Shown here piece by piece: positions 26,015 through 33,930 of a stretch of 64,000 nucleotides of DNA (positions are counted from its first letter, which is position 1; every line of letters begins with the position of its first letter). Both the position numbers and the translations under genes were made by a program. The notes under the pieces were generated by a model that made no database searches, was not told where the DNA came from, and worked only from the letters and a program-made list of their open reading frames with translations. Source of the DNA: Streptomyces mangrovisoli (GTDB lineage Bacteria; Actinomycetota; Actinomycetes; Streptomycetales; Streptomycetaceae); NCBI RefSeq assembly GCF_000974985.2, contig NZ_LAVA02000019.1:62001-126000 (forward strand), given 5' to 3'.

Positions 26015-26371
26015 ATGTTCGAGGCAGGCGACATCCGTGAGTGGCGGGGCCACGACGTGGTCGATCCCGACGGCCACAAGATCGGCGTGCTCGAGGCGGT
26101 CTACGTCGACACGGCGACCGACCAGCCCTACTTCGCGACGGTCACCGTGGGCCTGCCCACGCGCCGCCGGCTCGTGTTCGTGCCGCTCACCGGCGCCACC
26201 GTCGGACCGGGCTATCTCAAGGTCACCCACACCAGGGACCTGGTCAAGAAGGCCCCGTCGATCGACACCGACGGCGAGCTGCCGGCCACGGAGGAGCCGG
26301 GGATCTTCGCGCACTACGAACTCGACTACGCGCAGGGATCGGGCGGCGAGCGCCGCCTCGGCCGCCGCTGA
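26015..26371 (+). CDS. PRC-barrel domain protein
   Basis: 118 aa; a small beta-barrel runs from FEAGDIREWRGHDVVDPDGH through KIGVLEAVYVDTATDQPYFA to RRLVFVPLTGATVGPGYLKV, the classic PRC-barrel pattern. A C-terminal acidic segment (TDGELPATEEPGIFAHYELD) follows. Stress-linked PRC-barrel proteins are common in Streptomyces, though the biochemical role is unknown. Two adjacent ATGs exist (26012 and 26015). I favour 26015 because GGAGG lies six bases before it. The upstream promoter matches the sigma-B type and the next gene follows at 16 bp. Confidence 0.82.
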   Translation: MFEAGDIREWRGHDVVDPDGHKIGVLEAVYVDTATDQPYFATVTVGLPTRRRLVFVPLTGATVGPGYLKVTHTRDLVKKAPSIDTDGELPATEEPGIFAHYELDYAQGSGGERRLGRR

Positions 26372-26387
26372 GCCGCCGGGAGAAACG

Positions 26388-26561
26388 ATGAGTCTCTTTC
26401 TGTTCCTGATCCTCGTGGCGCTCGTGCTGGGCATCATCGGCTTCGCCGCACACGGCCTGTTCTATCTGCTGATCATCGGCGCCGTGGTGCTGCTCCTGGA
26501 CCTCGCCTACGCCGCCATGCGCTTCCGGCGCGGCGGCAGCAGGCACCGCGTCGTGCGCTGA
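26388..26561 (+). CDS. 57-aa hydrophobic membrane protein
   Basis: Small protein with two closely spaced hydrophobic helices (SLFLFLILVALVLGIIGFAA and GLFYLLIIGAVVLLLDLAYA) and a basic C-terminus. Such short hydrophobic proteins accompany stress genes in Streptomyces. GGGAGAAA precedes the ATG; it is 16 bp after the PRC-barrel gene and surely cotranscribed. No function known. Confidence 0.7.
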   Translation: MSLFLFLILVALVLGIIGFAAHGLFYLLIIGAVVLLLDLAYAAMRFRRGGSRHRVVR

Positions 26562-26592
26562 CGCGGGCGCCGAGGCCGGGCGTGAGGGCCCC

Positions 26593-27126
26593 CTACGGAG
26601 CGGGCGGCAGGTCGGCGATGGGCGCCGTGACGGCCGCGGGTACGGCGGCGACGAGTGCCGCGGCCTGGATCTCGACGGTGACGTCGGGCCGGCCGCTCCC
26701 GCAGTGCACCCGGCCCATGGCGCCGACGGTCTCGTCGAACACCACCACGGCCGCCCCGTCGGCGGACACCGGGCACACCCCGCCCGGCCGCATCCCGGCC
26801 CGGGCCAGCCGCTCCGCTCCGGCGGGGGCGAGATCGGCGCGTCTGATCCCGGCGGCGCGGGCGAGGGCGCCGTAGCGCAGCCGGGCGTGCCCCGGCAGGG
26901 CGGCGAGCAGCAGCCGGTCCTCGGGGGTGACGAACGCCAGTGTCTTCACGGTCCGTTCGAGGGGAACGCCCAACGCGGCGCAGACGTCGAGGGGGTCGAC
27001 CAGGTCCGGATGCTCGTGCAGCCGGAAGGGCGTGCCGAGGGCGGCCAGGATGTGCGGTGGACCGGCGGGCGCGTGCGCGTTCACCTCGCCGAGGCTACCG
27101 CGCGCCGCGGCCCCACCACGGCTCAT
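26593..27126 (-). CDS. YbaK/ProX-type aminoacyl-tRNA deacylase
   Basis: 177 aa. The YbaK domain spans about residues 25-170, with FRLHEHPDLVDPLDVCAALG, the conserved Lys in VPLERTVKTLAFVTPED, PGHARLRYGALARAAG and PGGVCPVSADGAAVVVFDE. These enzymes hydrolyse mischarged Cys- or Ala-tRNAPro. The ATG at 27126 overlaps the upstream GNAT stop as ATGA; a GTG at 27084 is an alternative start. Standard for the family. Confidence 0.85.
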   Translation of the reverse strand: MSRGGAAARGSLGEVNAHAPAGPPHILAALGTPFRLHEHPDLVDPLDVCAALGVPLERTVKTLAFVTPEDRLLLAALPGHARLRYGALARAAGIRRADLAPAGAERLARAGMRPGGVCPVSADGAAVVVFDETVGAMGRVHCGSGRPDVTVEIQAAALVAAVPAAVTAPIADLPPAP

Positions 27127-27647
27127 TGCAGGGGCAGTTGCATGATGGCCAGGTCGAGCCACCGGCCGAACTTGGTCCCGACCCCGGGCAGCGTGCCGAC
27201 GTGCCGGAAACCGAACCGCTCGTGCAGCCGGATCGACGCGGTGTTGCCCGCCTCGATGTCGGCGATCATCACGCGGTGCCCGGCCTCGCGCGCCGCGTCG
27301 ATCAGTGTGGCGAGCAGGACCGTGCCGATGCCCAGGCCGTGCCGGCCCTCACGGACGTAGATCGAGTCCTCGACCGAGTGGCGGTAGCCCTCCAGCTCCG
27401 CCCGCCAGGGGCCGAACACCGCGAAGCCGGCCACCTCGCCGTCCACCTCGGCCACGAACGCCGAACCGCGTTCGAGATGGGCGTCCAGCCACGCGACCGC
27501 CTCGATGGGGGTCTGCGGGATCTGCGTCCACAGGGCCGTCGAGTGCGCGATCGCTTGGTTGCGGATCGCGCGGACGGCCTCGGTGTCGCCGGTGTGGGCC
27601 GGGCGGACCCGCACCGCCGCGGACGTCTTCTCGTATATTGGATTCAT
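27123..27647 (-). CDS. GNAT acetyltransferase, phosphinothricin-acetyltransferase-like
   Basis: 174 aa. Motif VRPAHTGDTEAVRAIRNQAI is followed by TQIPQTPIEAVAWLDAHLER and AGFAVFGPWR. The acetyl-CoA loop is REGRHGLGIGTVLLATLIDA, with GNTASIRLHERFGFRHVGTL, a typical Pat/bar-like ending with GRWLDLAIMQ. Possible acetylation of a phosphinothricin-like amine or methionine sulfoximine (inference). The start codon ATG 27647 overlaps the divergent regulator's ATG. No Shine-Dalgarno is present, but TACTAT lies 7 bp upstream, so the mRNA is probably leaderless. Confidence 0.85.
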   Translation of the reverse strand: MNPIYEKTSAAVRVRPAHTGDTEAVRAIRNQAIAHSTALWTQIPQTPIEAVAWLDAHLERGSAFVAEVDGEVAGFAVFGPWRAELEGYRHSVEDSIYVREGRHGLGIGTVLLATLIDAAREAGHRVMIADIEAGNTASIRLHERFGFRHVGTLPGVGTKFGRWLDLAIMQLPLQ

Positions 27648-27660
27648 GTCCAACATAGTA
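27634..27660. promoter_or_regulatory. overlapping divergent leaderless promoters and operator
   Basis: Rightward -10 TATATT (27634-27639) ends 6 bp before the XRE ATG at 27646. Leftward -10 TACTAT (27660-27655) ends 7 bp before the GNAT ATG at 27647. TTGGA-N6-TCCAA (27638-27653) straddles both start codons and may be the regulator's own operator. Confidence 0.55.
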
Positions 27661-28332
27661 GATCCTCTGGTGCGGCAGATCGCCGGCCGCGTGCGCACCG
27701 AGCGGGAGCGCCGCCGCTGGACGCTGGCCCAGCTCGCGGACGCCTCCGGGGTCTCGCAGGCCATGATCAGCAGGATCGAACGGGGGGAGAGCAGCCCCAC
27801 CGCCGTCGTCCTCGGCAAGCTGTCCGCCGCCTTCCAGCTCAGCGTCGCCTCGCTGCTCGCCCTGGCGGAGGGGACGGGCGCCGACGGCACGGGCACCGAG
27901 CCGTCGTACGGCCACCCGGTGCACGCCGGTGACGAGGGCGCGGGCGGCCCGGCCGGCAACGGCGCGGCGCGCGAGGACTCCGGGCCACGGACCACGACCG
28001 TGCGCCGGGCGGCCGACGCCCCCGAATGGCGCGACCCCGGCACGGGGTACCGGCGCCGGCAGATCAGCGGCCCCCGCCACCCCGCGGAGGTGGCCGAGAT
28101 CCGGCTGCCGCCGGGGGCCCGAGTGCCCTATCCCGCCGCCGCGTTCGCCTTCGTTCGGCAGCTCGTCTGGGTACTCGACGGCACTCTCACCTTCCACGAC
28201 GGCGACACCGTGCACGAGTTGACGGCCGGCGACACCATCGAGCTGGGCGCACCGGCCGCGCGGGTCTTCGCCAACACCAGTGGCGCCGAGTGCCGTTACG
28301 CGGTCGTCCTCACCCGCGGCACGCAGCCGTGA
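27646..28332 (+). CDS. XRE-family regulator with C-terminal cupin
   Basis: 228 aa. The helix-turn-helix (residues about 12-66) includes WTLAQLADASGVSQAMISRI and ERGESSPTAVVLGKLSAAF. A Gly/Ala-rich linker follows, then a cupin barrel (about 140-225) with PGARVPYPAAAFAF, QLVWVLDGTLTFHDGD and ELTAGDTIELGAPAARVF. This PuuR/SutR-like architecture senses small molecules and usually represses itself and neighbours. The first base of its ATG falls within the GNAT start codon, so it is almost certainly translated from a leaderless mRNA. It is coupled to the following MFS gene by GTGA. Confidence 0.9.
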   Translation: MSNIVDPLVRQIAGRVRTERERRRWTLAQLADASGVSQAMISRIERGESSPTAVVLGKLSAAFQLSVASLLALAEGTGADGTGTEPSYGHPVHAGDEGAGGPAGNGAAREDSGPRTTTVRRAADAPEWRDPGTGYRRRQISGPRHPAEVAEIRLPPGARVPYPAAAFAFVRQLVWVLDGTLTFHDGDTVHELTAGDTIELGAPAARVFANTSGAECRYAVVLTRGTQP

Positions 28333-29558
28333 CGCGGCCGCTGACCGGCGGCGGCACCCTCCTGCTGGCCGGTGTCGCCGGCACGGCGATCGCGAACAAC
28401 TACGCCCTGCAGCCCGCCCTCACCACGGTCGCCGCGGATCTGGGCGCGCCCCTCTCCGTCGTCGCCCTCGTGCCGACGGCCGCGCTCACCGGCTGCATGA
28501 CCGGCTTCGCGCTGCTGCTCCCGCTCACCGACCGGGTCGCCCCGCACCGGCTCGTCACCGCGATGCTCACCGCGCTCGCGGCGGCCCTCGCCCTCGGCGC
28601 GGCCGCGCCCGGCGCGGGGGTGCTCCTGACCGCCTACCTGTTCATCGGCGCGGGCGCGGGCGTCGCGGCCCAGGCGAGCAACATCGCGGGCCGCCACGCC
28701 CCGCCCGGACGCCGGGGCAGCGGCGTGGCCGCCGTGTCCGCCGGAATGTCGGCGGGCATCCTGCTCGGCCGGCTGGCGGGCGGGGCGCTGACCGACCTGT
28801 TCGGCTGGCGGCGGATGCTGCTCGTCCTCGCCGCGCTCGCCCTGCTCGGCGCCCTCGCCTCCTGGCGGCTGCTCCCCCGGGAGCGGCCCGCCGCCGACCG
28901 CGGCTACGGCGCCGCCCTCGCCGCGCTGCCACCGCTGCTGTCACGGTTCCCGGAGCTGCGCCGCGCGGTGGTCACCGGCGGGCTCTGGTACCTCGCCTTC
29001 AACCTCACCTGGGTCACGCTCGCCCTCGCGCTGGCCGGGCCGCCGTACTCCCTCGGGCCGGGCGCCATCGGCCTGTACAGCCTCGCCGGGCTGCTGGGCT
29101 TCGCGGTGCTCCCGGTGACCGGGCGCCTGGTCGACCGGTATGCACCGCCCAAGGTGATCGCGGCCGGGGTGCTGACCGCGGCGGCCGGGGCCGCGCTGCT
29201 GGCCACCGGCCTCGGCACACCGCCGGTCACGGCGGCCGGGCTGGCCCTCCTCGACGCCGGGTGTTTCGCCGCGCAGGCCGCCAACCTCAGTGGTGTCATC
29301 GCCCTCGCGCCGACCGTCTCCGGCGGCCTCACCAGCGTCTATCTGGTGCTGTACTTCAGCGTCGGCGCCGTAGGCACCGCACTGGCCGCTCCCCTGCTGG
29401 ACGCCGTCGGCTGGCACGGGGTCTGTCTCGTCTGCTGCCTGTCCCTGCTGCTCGCCGTCGTCCTCGGGCGCGGTGGCGGCCGGACGGGGGCCCGGCCGAC
29501 GCGCGGTGACACGGTGTCCGGCGGCGGCCGCCACCCGCTGTCCCGCGTCCCGGAGTAG
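28329..29558 (+). CDS. MFS transporter
   Basis: 409 aa, twelve membrane helices. GTG 28329 overlaps the regulator stop as GTGA. Helix 1 and the following loop resemble NAP/YnfM-type drug transporters (AIANNYALQPALTTVAADLG), and ASNIAGRHAPPGRRGSGVAA and GILLGRLAGGALTDLFGWR carry the loop 4-5 features. It likely exports the same compound that the linked regulator and GNAT respond to (inference). Confidence 0.87.
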   Translation: MTRPLTGGGTLLLAGVAGTAIANNYALQPALTTVAADLGAPLSVVALVPTAALTGCMTGFALLLPLTDRVAPHRLVTAMLTALAAALALGAAAPGAGVLLTAYLFIGAGAGVAAQASNIAGRHAPPGRRGSGVAAVSAGMSAGILLGRLAGGALTDLFGWRRMLLVLAALALLGALASWRLLPRERPAADRGYGAALAALPPLLSRFPELRRAVVTGGLWYLAFNLTWVTLALALAGPPYSLGPGAIGLYSLAGLLGFAVLPVTGRLVDRYAPPKVIAAGVLTAAAGAALLATGLGTPPVTAAGLALLDAGCFAAQAANLSGVIALAPTVSGGLTSVYLVLYFSVGAVGTALAAPLLDAVGWHGVCLVCCLSLLLAVVLGRGGGRTGARPTRGDTVSGGGRHPLSRVPE

Positions 29559-29641
29559 GCGCTCCGCGCGCCGGTCACGACCCGCACACCAGTGGCGCAC
29601 GACATCGTGCGCCGCCCCGGTCGCGGCGTGAGGCTGGTGCC

Positions 29642-29857
29642 ATGCCAAGTCAGCAGCTCGTGGTGATCTACCCGCCCGCCGACGACGGGGGCAGACGCGT
29701 CCGTCTCGGCGAGCACTTCGTCGGGCTCGCCTACACGCTGCTGGACGTCGCGGAGTTCCTGCGGCGCGCGGGCATGGAGGACGTGGAACCCGAGGACGTG
29801 GCCACGGCGGCCTGGGTGGAGTGGCGCGGCGGCGGGGCCGGCGGGTGGGTGCACTGA
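29642..29857 (+). CDS. hypothetical 71-aa protein
   Basis: Begins MPSQQLVVIYPPADDGGRRV and continues HFVGLAYTLLDVAEFLRRAG, ending in an acidic then Gly-rich tail. Codon usage is typical for the organism. I do not recognise it. A weak GTGAGG lies before the ATG. It stands between the MFS gene and the convergent lexA-like gene. Confidence 0.55.
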   Translation: MPSQQLVVIYPPADDGGRRVRLGEHFVGLAYTLLDVAEFLRRAGMEDVEPEDVATAAWVEWRGGGAGGWVH

Positions 29858-29956
29858 CCGGGAGCCCGGGACGGCGTCCCCTCGACGGGCCGAGCGGTCA
29901 CCCGCTGCGGCCGACCACACGGCCGCCCACCCCCGCACTCAGCCTTCGGGCAGCCC

Positions 29957-30628
29957 TCAGAGCAGCCGCAGGACGCCCACGACCTTGCCGAGGATCTGCG
30001 CGTCGTCGCCGGGGATCGGCTGGTAGGCGGGGTTGCGGGGCATGAGCCACACGCGGCCGTCCTGACGGCGGAGCACCTTGACGGTGGCCTCGTCGTCGAG
30101 GAGCGCGGCGACGATGTCACCGTGGTCGGCGCTGTCCTGGCGCCGTACGGTCACGATGTCGCCGTCGCAGATCGCCGCGTCGATCATGCTGTCGCCGGAC
30201 ACGGTCAGGGCGAACAGGTCGCCGTCGCCCACGACCTGGCGGGGCAGGGAGTAGACGTCCTCGACCATCTCGGCCGCGAGCAGCGGCGCGCCGGCGGCGA
30301 TGCGGCCGACCAGGGGCACCTCGACCGGTTCGGTCCTGCGGGCGTCCAGGTCGGGCGCCCAGGAGGGGCGCACCCGGTAGGCGCGCGGGCGGTGCGGATC
30401 GCGGTAGAGGATGCCCTTGCGCTCCAGCTGCATCAGCTGGTGGGCCACCGACGAGGTGCTCGCCAGGTCGACCGCCTGGCCGATCTCGCGCATGGACGGC
30501 GGGTAACCCTGCTGCTCGACCGCCTCCGTGATGAAGCGGACGATGGCCGCCTGGCGGCCGGTCAGCTCCCCCTCGGCGGTGGTCGGGCCGGGGGGACGGC
30601 CCCGCCGGGCGGGCGCGCTGTTCTCCAT
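29957..30628 (-). CDS. lexA: LexA-type SOS repressor (possible paralogue)
   Basis: 223 aa. The winged helix (residues about 22-85) reads [47 protein letters not shown]. The C-terminal S24 peptidase domain has cleavage site A112-G113 ([10 protein letters not shown]), catalytic S147 ([10 protein letters not shown]) and K184 (EATVKVLRR). It is shorter and more diverged than the Streptomyces housekeeping LexA, which has a long N-terminal leader, so this may be a second LexA-like regulator. ATG 30628 follows GGAGG. A one-mismatch SOS box lies 62 bp upstream. Confidence 0.88.
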   Translation of the reverse strand: MENSAPARRGRPPGPTTAEGELTGRQAAIVRFITEAVEQQGYPPSMREIGQAVDLASTSSVAHQLMQLERKGILYRDPHRPRAYRVRPSWAPDLDARRTEPVEVPLVGRIAAGAPLLAAEMVEDVYSLPRQVVGDGDLFALTVSGDSMIDAAICDGDIVTVRRQDSADHGDIVAALLDDEATVKVLRRQDGRVWLMPRNPAYQPIPGDDAQILGKVVGVLRLL

Positions 30629-30689
30629 GCGGGGGAACCTCCATCAAAGATCTCGCTGAGTGACCTTATCCCGCCTTCCCTTACAAATG

Positions 30690-30701
30690 GAACACCGATT
30701 C
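30690..30701 (-). promoter_or_regulatory. degenerate SOS box
   Basis: On the minus strand GAAT-N4-GTTC, one base from the actinobacterial LexA site GAAC-N4-GTTC, 62 bp upstream of the lexA-like start. Possible autoregulation, or a diverged specificity. Confidence 0.45.
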
Positions 30702-30874
30702 GACCCGATCCTGGTGTACGGCGCTGGCCCGGATGCCGCAGGCATGCCGCCGGAGAGGCGCCGGGGAGCCTTGCGGGGCACTCCGGAGGGGGTCCCTCCG
30801 GAGTGCCCCGTGACCGGGCCCCGTCCGGCTGCCATGTCGCCGGACCGGGCCCGCCGCCGGGCGGCGTCAGCGGG

Positions 30875-32230
30875 TCACCAGCCGACCGCCACCAGGAGCC
30901 ACTGCGGGTTGGCGTGCGAGATGAACGAGGACTGGCCCGCCACGTCGTCGTAAGGGAAGCCGTAGGCGAGGTTGTTGATCGCGTTGTCGTGCCAGAACTT
31001 GGCGTAGTAGTTCGCCGGGGCCGCCTTGTAGAACTGGCTCGGGTCGGACTGCTGCGAGGACGACAGCGTGGCGACGTGGCGGTTGAGGGCCGCGCACATC
31101 GTGGGGTTGGAGGCGAGGGAGCCCGCGCAGCCGAAGATGTCGGAGGTCGCCGCGCTCACGCCGACGGACTGGGCGTAGGAGGTGAAGTAGCCGGCGTTGG
31201 CGCCGCCGGAGCGGAAACTGGGGTCGCTGCCGGGGGCGATGATCCGGTACGGCGCCTGGGTCTGCGCCAGCACCTTGAACTCGTTCGGAACGGCGTTGAC
31301 GAAACGCTGGAAGGTGGTGGCGCGGTCCTCGGCGAAGGTCGCCCGGTTCTCGCCGACCTCGGCGTCGTAGCCGTCCTTCGTGTGCAGCCGCATCGCGATC
31401 TTCAGGCCGAACGCGTCGACACGGGTGGTGTTGCCGTTGAAGACGTTGTTGCCGACGGTGAACTCGATGAAGTCGTAGTAGGCGCTGGTGGGCGAGCCCA
31501 GGTAGAAGTACATCCGGCCGGCGGAGTTGGCGGGCATGTCGAGGTAGGGCTGCTCGGCGATGGAGTGGGTCTGCCCGTTGAAGCTCCAGTAGACCTGGCT
31601 GTCGGGGTACTTGCCGTTGGTGCGGTTGAGGATCTTCACCTCGACGGCGTTGTTGGCCGCGGGGATGTCGCTGGTGCTGCCCCAGAAGCTGTCCGGCGGC
31701 GTGGTGCTGCCGGGGCCGTAGACCTGGAACTCCCACAGGGAGTAGCCGTACGGCGTGGCGCGGACGGTGCCGTAGAGGCGCACGTAGCGGCCGCTGCCGG
31801 AGACGGTCAGGTTCTGGGTGCCGCCGGTGCCGGTGGTGGTGGAGTACACCGTGGTCCACGTGGACGCGTCGGTGGACGTCTGGATCTGGAAGGACTTGCC
31901 GTAGGCGGCCTCCCAGTTCAGGGTGACGCGGGTGATCTGCTGGACCGAACCGAGGTCGACCTGGAGCCACTGCGGGTCGGCGAAGGCGGACGACCAGCGG
32001 GTGCCGGTGTTGCCGTCGACCGCGGCGCTCGCGGGGAAGGAGCCGTTCTCCGTGGACGAGGCCGTCGCGGGCCTGCCCTGGGAGAGCAGGTTGTCCGCGG
32101 CCCGCGCCGGGGTCGGCGTCAGGGCGGCGAAGCAGGCGGCGAGCAGGACGATGACGAGACCGAGGGCGGCACGGGACCGCGCGCGACCGGCCGGCGGTCT
32201 GAGCGGGGTCGGGCTGGCGCAACTCTGCAT
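30875..32230 (-). CDS. secreted GH64 beta-1,3-glucanase with N-terminal discoidin domain
   Basis: 451 aa. A Sec signal peptide with hydrophobic core GLVIVLLAACFAAL ends near ARAADN. An F5/8-type discoidin (CBM32-like) domain (about 46-175) reads NLLSQGRPATASSTENGSFP to GYSLWEFQVYG. The GH64 catalytic domain (185-451) has VEVKILNRTNGKYPDSQVYW, EFTVGNNVFNGNTTRVDAFG, the acidic catalytic pair in DAEVGENRATFAEDRATTF, and a closing FISHANPQWLLVAVGW. GH64 enzymes cleave beta-1,3-glucans such as laminarin and fungal walls to oligosaccharides. ATG 32230 follows GAGGAG. A palindromic operator lies 57 bp upstream. Confidence 0.9.
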   Translation of the reverse strand: MQSCASPTPLRPPAGRARSRAALGLVIVLLAACFAALTPTPARAADNLLSQGRPATASSTENGSFPASAAVDGNTGTRWSSAFADPQWLQVDLGSVQQITRVTLNWEAAYGKSFQIQTSTDASTWTTVYSTTTGTGGTQNLTVSGSGRYVRLYGTVRATPYGYSLWEFQVYGPGSTTPPDSFWGSTSDIPAANNAVEVKILNRTNGKYPDSQVYWSFNGQTHSIAEQPYLDMPANSAGRMYFYLGSPTSAYYDFIEFTVGNNVFNGNTTRVDAFGLKIAMRLHTKDGYDAEVGENRATFAEDRATTFQRFVNAVPNEFKVLAQTQAPYRIIAPGSDPSFRSGGANAGYFTSYAQSVGVSAATSDIFGCAGSLASNPTMCAALNRHVATLSSSQQSDPSQFYKAAPANYYAKFWHDNAINNLAYGFPYDDVAGQSSFISHANPQWLLVAVGW

Positions 32231-32286
32231 GCGGGTACTCCTCAAGCCGTGATGGCGTGCGTGGGGGTGGAGCTGTGGCAGGGTCT

Positions 32287-32298
32287 GAGAGCGCTCTC
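32287..32298. promoter_or_regulatory. LacI-type operator at GH64 promoter
   Basis: GAGAGCGCTCTC perfect palindrome, 57 bp upstream of the GH64 start. It is similar in form to the known CebR box (TGGGAGCGCTCCCA). The same core occurs upstream of the DUF1996 operon and of the LacI gene. Confidence 0.72.
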
Positions 32299-32541
32299 TC
32301 CGGGTTGTAGTCCCGGAGGGTCCGGCCGTCAACAACTGAAGCCGAAATCACTGCCGTTCGGGGTTGGCGTGGGGGTGACGTGGCGTCGACGGGGGTGAGG
32401 TCCGGGGGTTTCCGTGCGGGGCCTTCGGAGGTCGACGGTGGGGAGGGGGGTGCCCCTGGGCGTTCTTCCATGTCTTGACGACGGGCTGCGAGGGGAGAAG
32501 GACCGGGGTCCGTCGACGTCCGCTGGTGCGTGGGGCTCGTC

Positions 32542-32609
32542 CGCGCAGTTCCCCGCGCCCCTTGGCGAGCTGAGGCGAAGCCCCCTGAAGGGGCGCGGGG
32601 AACTGCGCG
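32542..32609. repeat. perfect 22-bp inverted repeat
   Basis: Arms 32542-32563 and 32588-32609 are exact complements (right arm ends CGCGGGGAACTGCGCG) around a 24-nt loop. The right arm recurs in direct orientation nearby. This element resembles the GGGGCGCGGGGAACTGCGCG hairpin seen between many Streptomyces genes, perhaps acting as a terminator. Confidence 0.75.
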
Positions 32610-32757
32610 ATCGGCTCCCCACACACCCGCACACGAAAACCGGACACGGGCCACCCACCCCAGGGGCGCGGGGAACTGCGCGGTCGGCCACCGCGCACCC
32701 GCGGACGAGAACCGGGCGCGGCCCACCCCAGGGGGCGCGGGGAACTGCGCGGTCGGC
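32588..32757. repeat. three direct copies of a ~70-bp element
   Basis: The GGGGCGCGGGGAACTGCGCG core followed by GTCGG or ATCGG occurs near 32590, 32663 and 32732, with intervening CCCAC-rich sequence. The array ends just before the LacI stop codon. Confidence 0.7.
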
Positions 32758-32761
32758 CCCG

Positions 32762-33802
32762 CTACGCCGAGTCGCGGATCACCAGTTCCGGGTCGAAGAC
32801 CACCGACGTCGGCTCGGTGCGGGCCCCGCGGACGTGTTCGTCCAGCACCGCGGCCATCGCCGCCGCCATCTCCTCCACCGGCTGGCGCACGGTGGTGAGT
32901 TGGGGCCGGCAGGTGACGGCCACGCTGGAGTCGTCGAAGCCCACGACCGCGACGTCCTCGGGCACCCGGCGCCCACGGTCGCGCAGCACCTGGCAAGCAC
33001 CTTGCGCCATCAGGTCGTTGGCGGCGAACACGCCGTCGAGGTCGGGGTAGCGGGCCAGCAGGTCGGACATGGCCGCGGCACCGCTGTCGAGGGTGAAACC
33101 CCCTTCGGCGACCGGCACGAACGCGTGCCCGTGCCGCGCGAGGGTGTCGCGGAACCCCGCCAGCCGCTCCTGGCTCGCGGGCACGTCCAGCGGGCCGCAG
33201 ATCGTGGCGGGCCGCGTCCGGCCGCGGGCCAGCAGGTGCTGGGCGGCCAGGCGTCCGCCGTCGCGGTGGGCGAGGTCGACGTAGCTGAGCGGCACCGGCC
33301 GGGAGGGCCGGGCGAAGAGCACCGCGGGCAGCCGCGCGTCGGCGAGCAGCGCGGGCAGCGGGTCGTCGGCGTGCGCGGAGACCACCAGCGCGCCGTCGGC
33401 GCGGCCCTGGCGCAGATAGGTCAGCACCTCCTCGCGGTCGTCGGCGGTCTCCGCGAACATCAGGACCGGGTGCAGCGAGCGCGGACGCAGGAAACCCACC
33501 ACACCGCCGACCACGCGGCCGAAGAAGGGGTCCGCGAACACCCGGGCGGCGAAGGTGTCCTGCGGGGTGTCCGAGGCGTCGCCCGCGCCGCACACCACCA
33601 GGGCGACGGTCTCGGCGCGCCGGGTGACCAGGGCGCGGGCGGCGCGGTTGGGCGCGTAGCCGGTCCGTGCGATGGCCCGGCGGACGACGTCCTGGATCTG
33701 CGGATCCACGTTGCGCACGCCGTTGACCACACGGGACACGGTCGCCCGTGAGACGCCGGCCTCCCGGGCGACGTCCTCCAGCGTCGGGGCCCGTCTGCTC
33801 AT
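32762..33802 (-). CDS. LacI-family repressor of the beta-glucan genes
   Basis: 346 aa. Helix-turn-helix at residues 4-24 (RAPTLEDVAREAGVSRATVS) is followed by RVVNGVRNVDPQIQDVVRRA and the hinge helix NRAARALVTRR. The sugar-binding domain ends VAVVGFDDSSVAVTCRPQLT and the expected VFDPELVIRDS. ATG 33802 is taken; a GTG three codons upstream is an alternative. The protein lies between the GH64 gene and the clan-A glycosidase operon, and the same CpG-centred palindrome occurs before all three units, including its own start. I infer repression relieved by a beta-glucan oligosaccharide such as laminaribiose. Confidence 0.9.
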   Translation of the reverse strand: MSRRAPTLEDVAREAGVSRATVSRVVNGVRNVDPQIQDVVRRAIARTGYAPNRAARALVTRRAETVALVVCGAGDASDTPQDTFAARVFADPFFGRVVGGVVGFLRPRSLHPVLMFAETADDREEVLTYLRQGRADGALVVSAHADDPLPALLADARLPAVLFARPSRPVPLSYVDLAHRDGGRLAAQHLLARGRTRPATICGPLDVPASQERLAGFRDTLARHGHAFVPVAEGGFTLDSGAAAMSDLLARYPDLDGVFAANDLMAQGACQVLRDRGRRVPEDVAVVGFDDSSVAVTCRPQLTTVRQPVEEMAAAMAAVLDEHVRGARTEPTSVVFDPELVIRDSA

Positions 33803-33824
33803 GCCCCGCACCCTAACGGACCGG

Positions 33825-33859
33825 CCCGTCCCGGGAGTAGAGCGCTCTCCCGGGACGGG
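33825..33859. terminator. hairpin with operator in its loop
   Basis: 13-bp arms (CCCGTCCCGGGAG and complement) enclose TAGAGCGCT. The structure lies 71 bp after the glycosidase stop and 22 bp before the LacI ATG on the same strand, so it can terminate the former. It also carries the LacI operator core AGAGCGCTCT at 33839-33848. Confidence 0.65.
33839..33848. promoter_or_regulatory. operator core at LacI gene
   Basis: AGAGCGCTCT, 36 bp upstream of the LacI ATG; the flanks differ from the other two sites but the core is identical. It implies autoregulation. Confidence 0.6.
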
Positions 33860-33930
33860 TACCGATCGCGACCGGGGGCGGGACCGGCGTGCTCCCGCCC
33901 CCCCGACTCAACCTCCGTGACGCAGGTTTG

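Larger units (their letters stand above)
32231..32761. other. 531-bp spacer with operator and repeated hairpin element
   Basis: Carries the GH64 promoter and operator on its left. The right two-thirds consist of copies of a GC-rich element ending GGGGCGCGGGGAACTGCGCG, including a 22-bp-arm hairpin. No gene is supported. Confidence 0.6.

Noticed and set aside
30867..33593. 908-aa leftward ORF
   Set aside because: Runs through the GH64 and LacI genes in another frame; composition is shadow-like.
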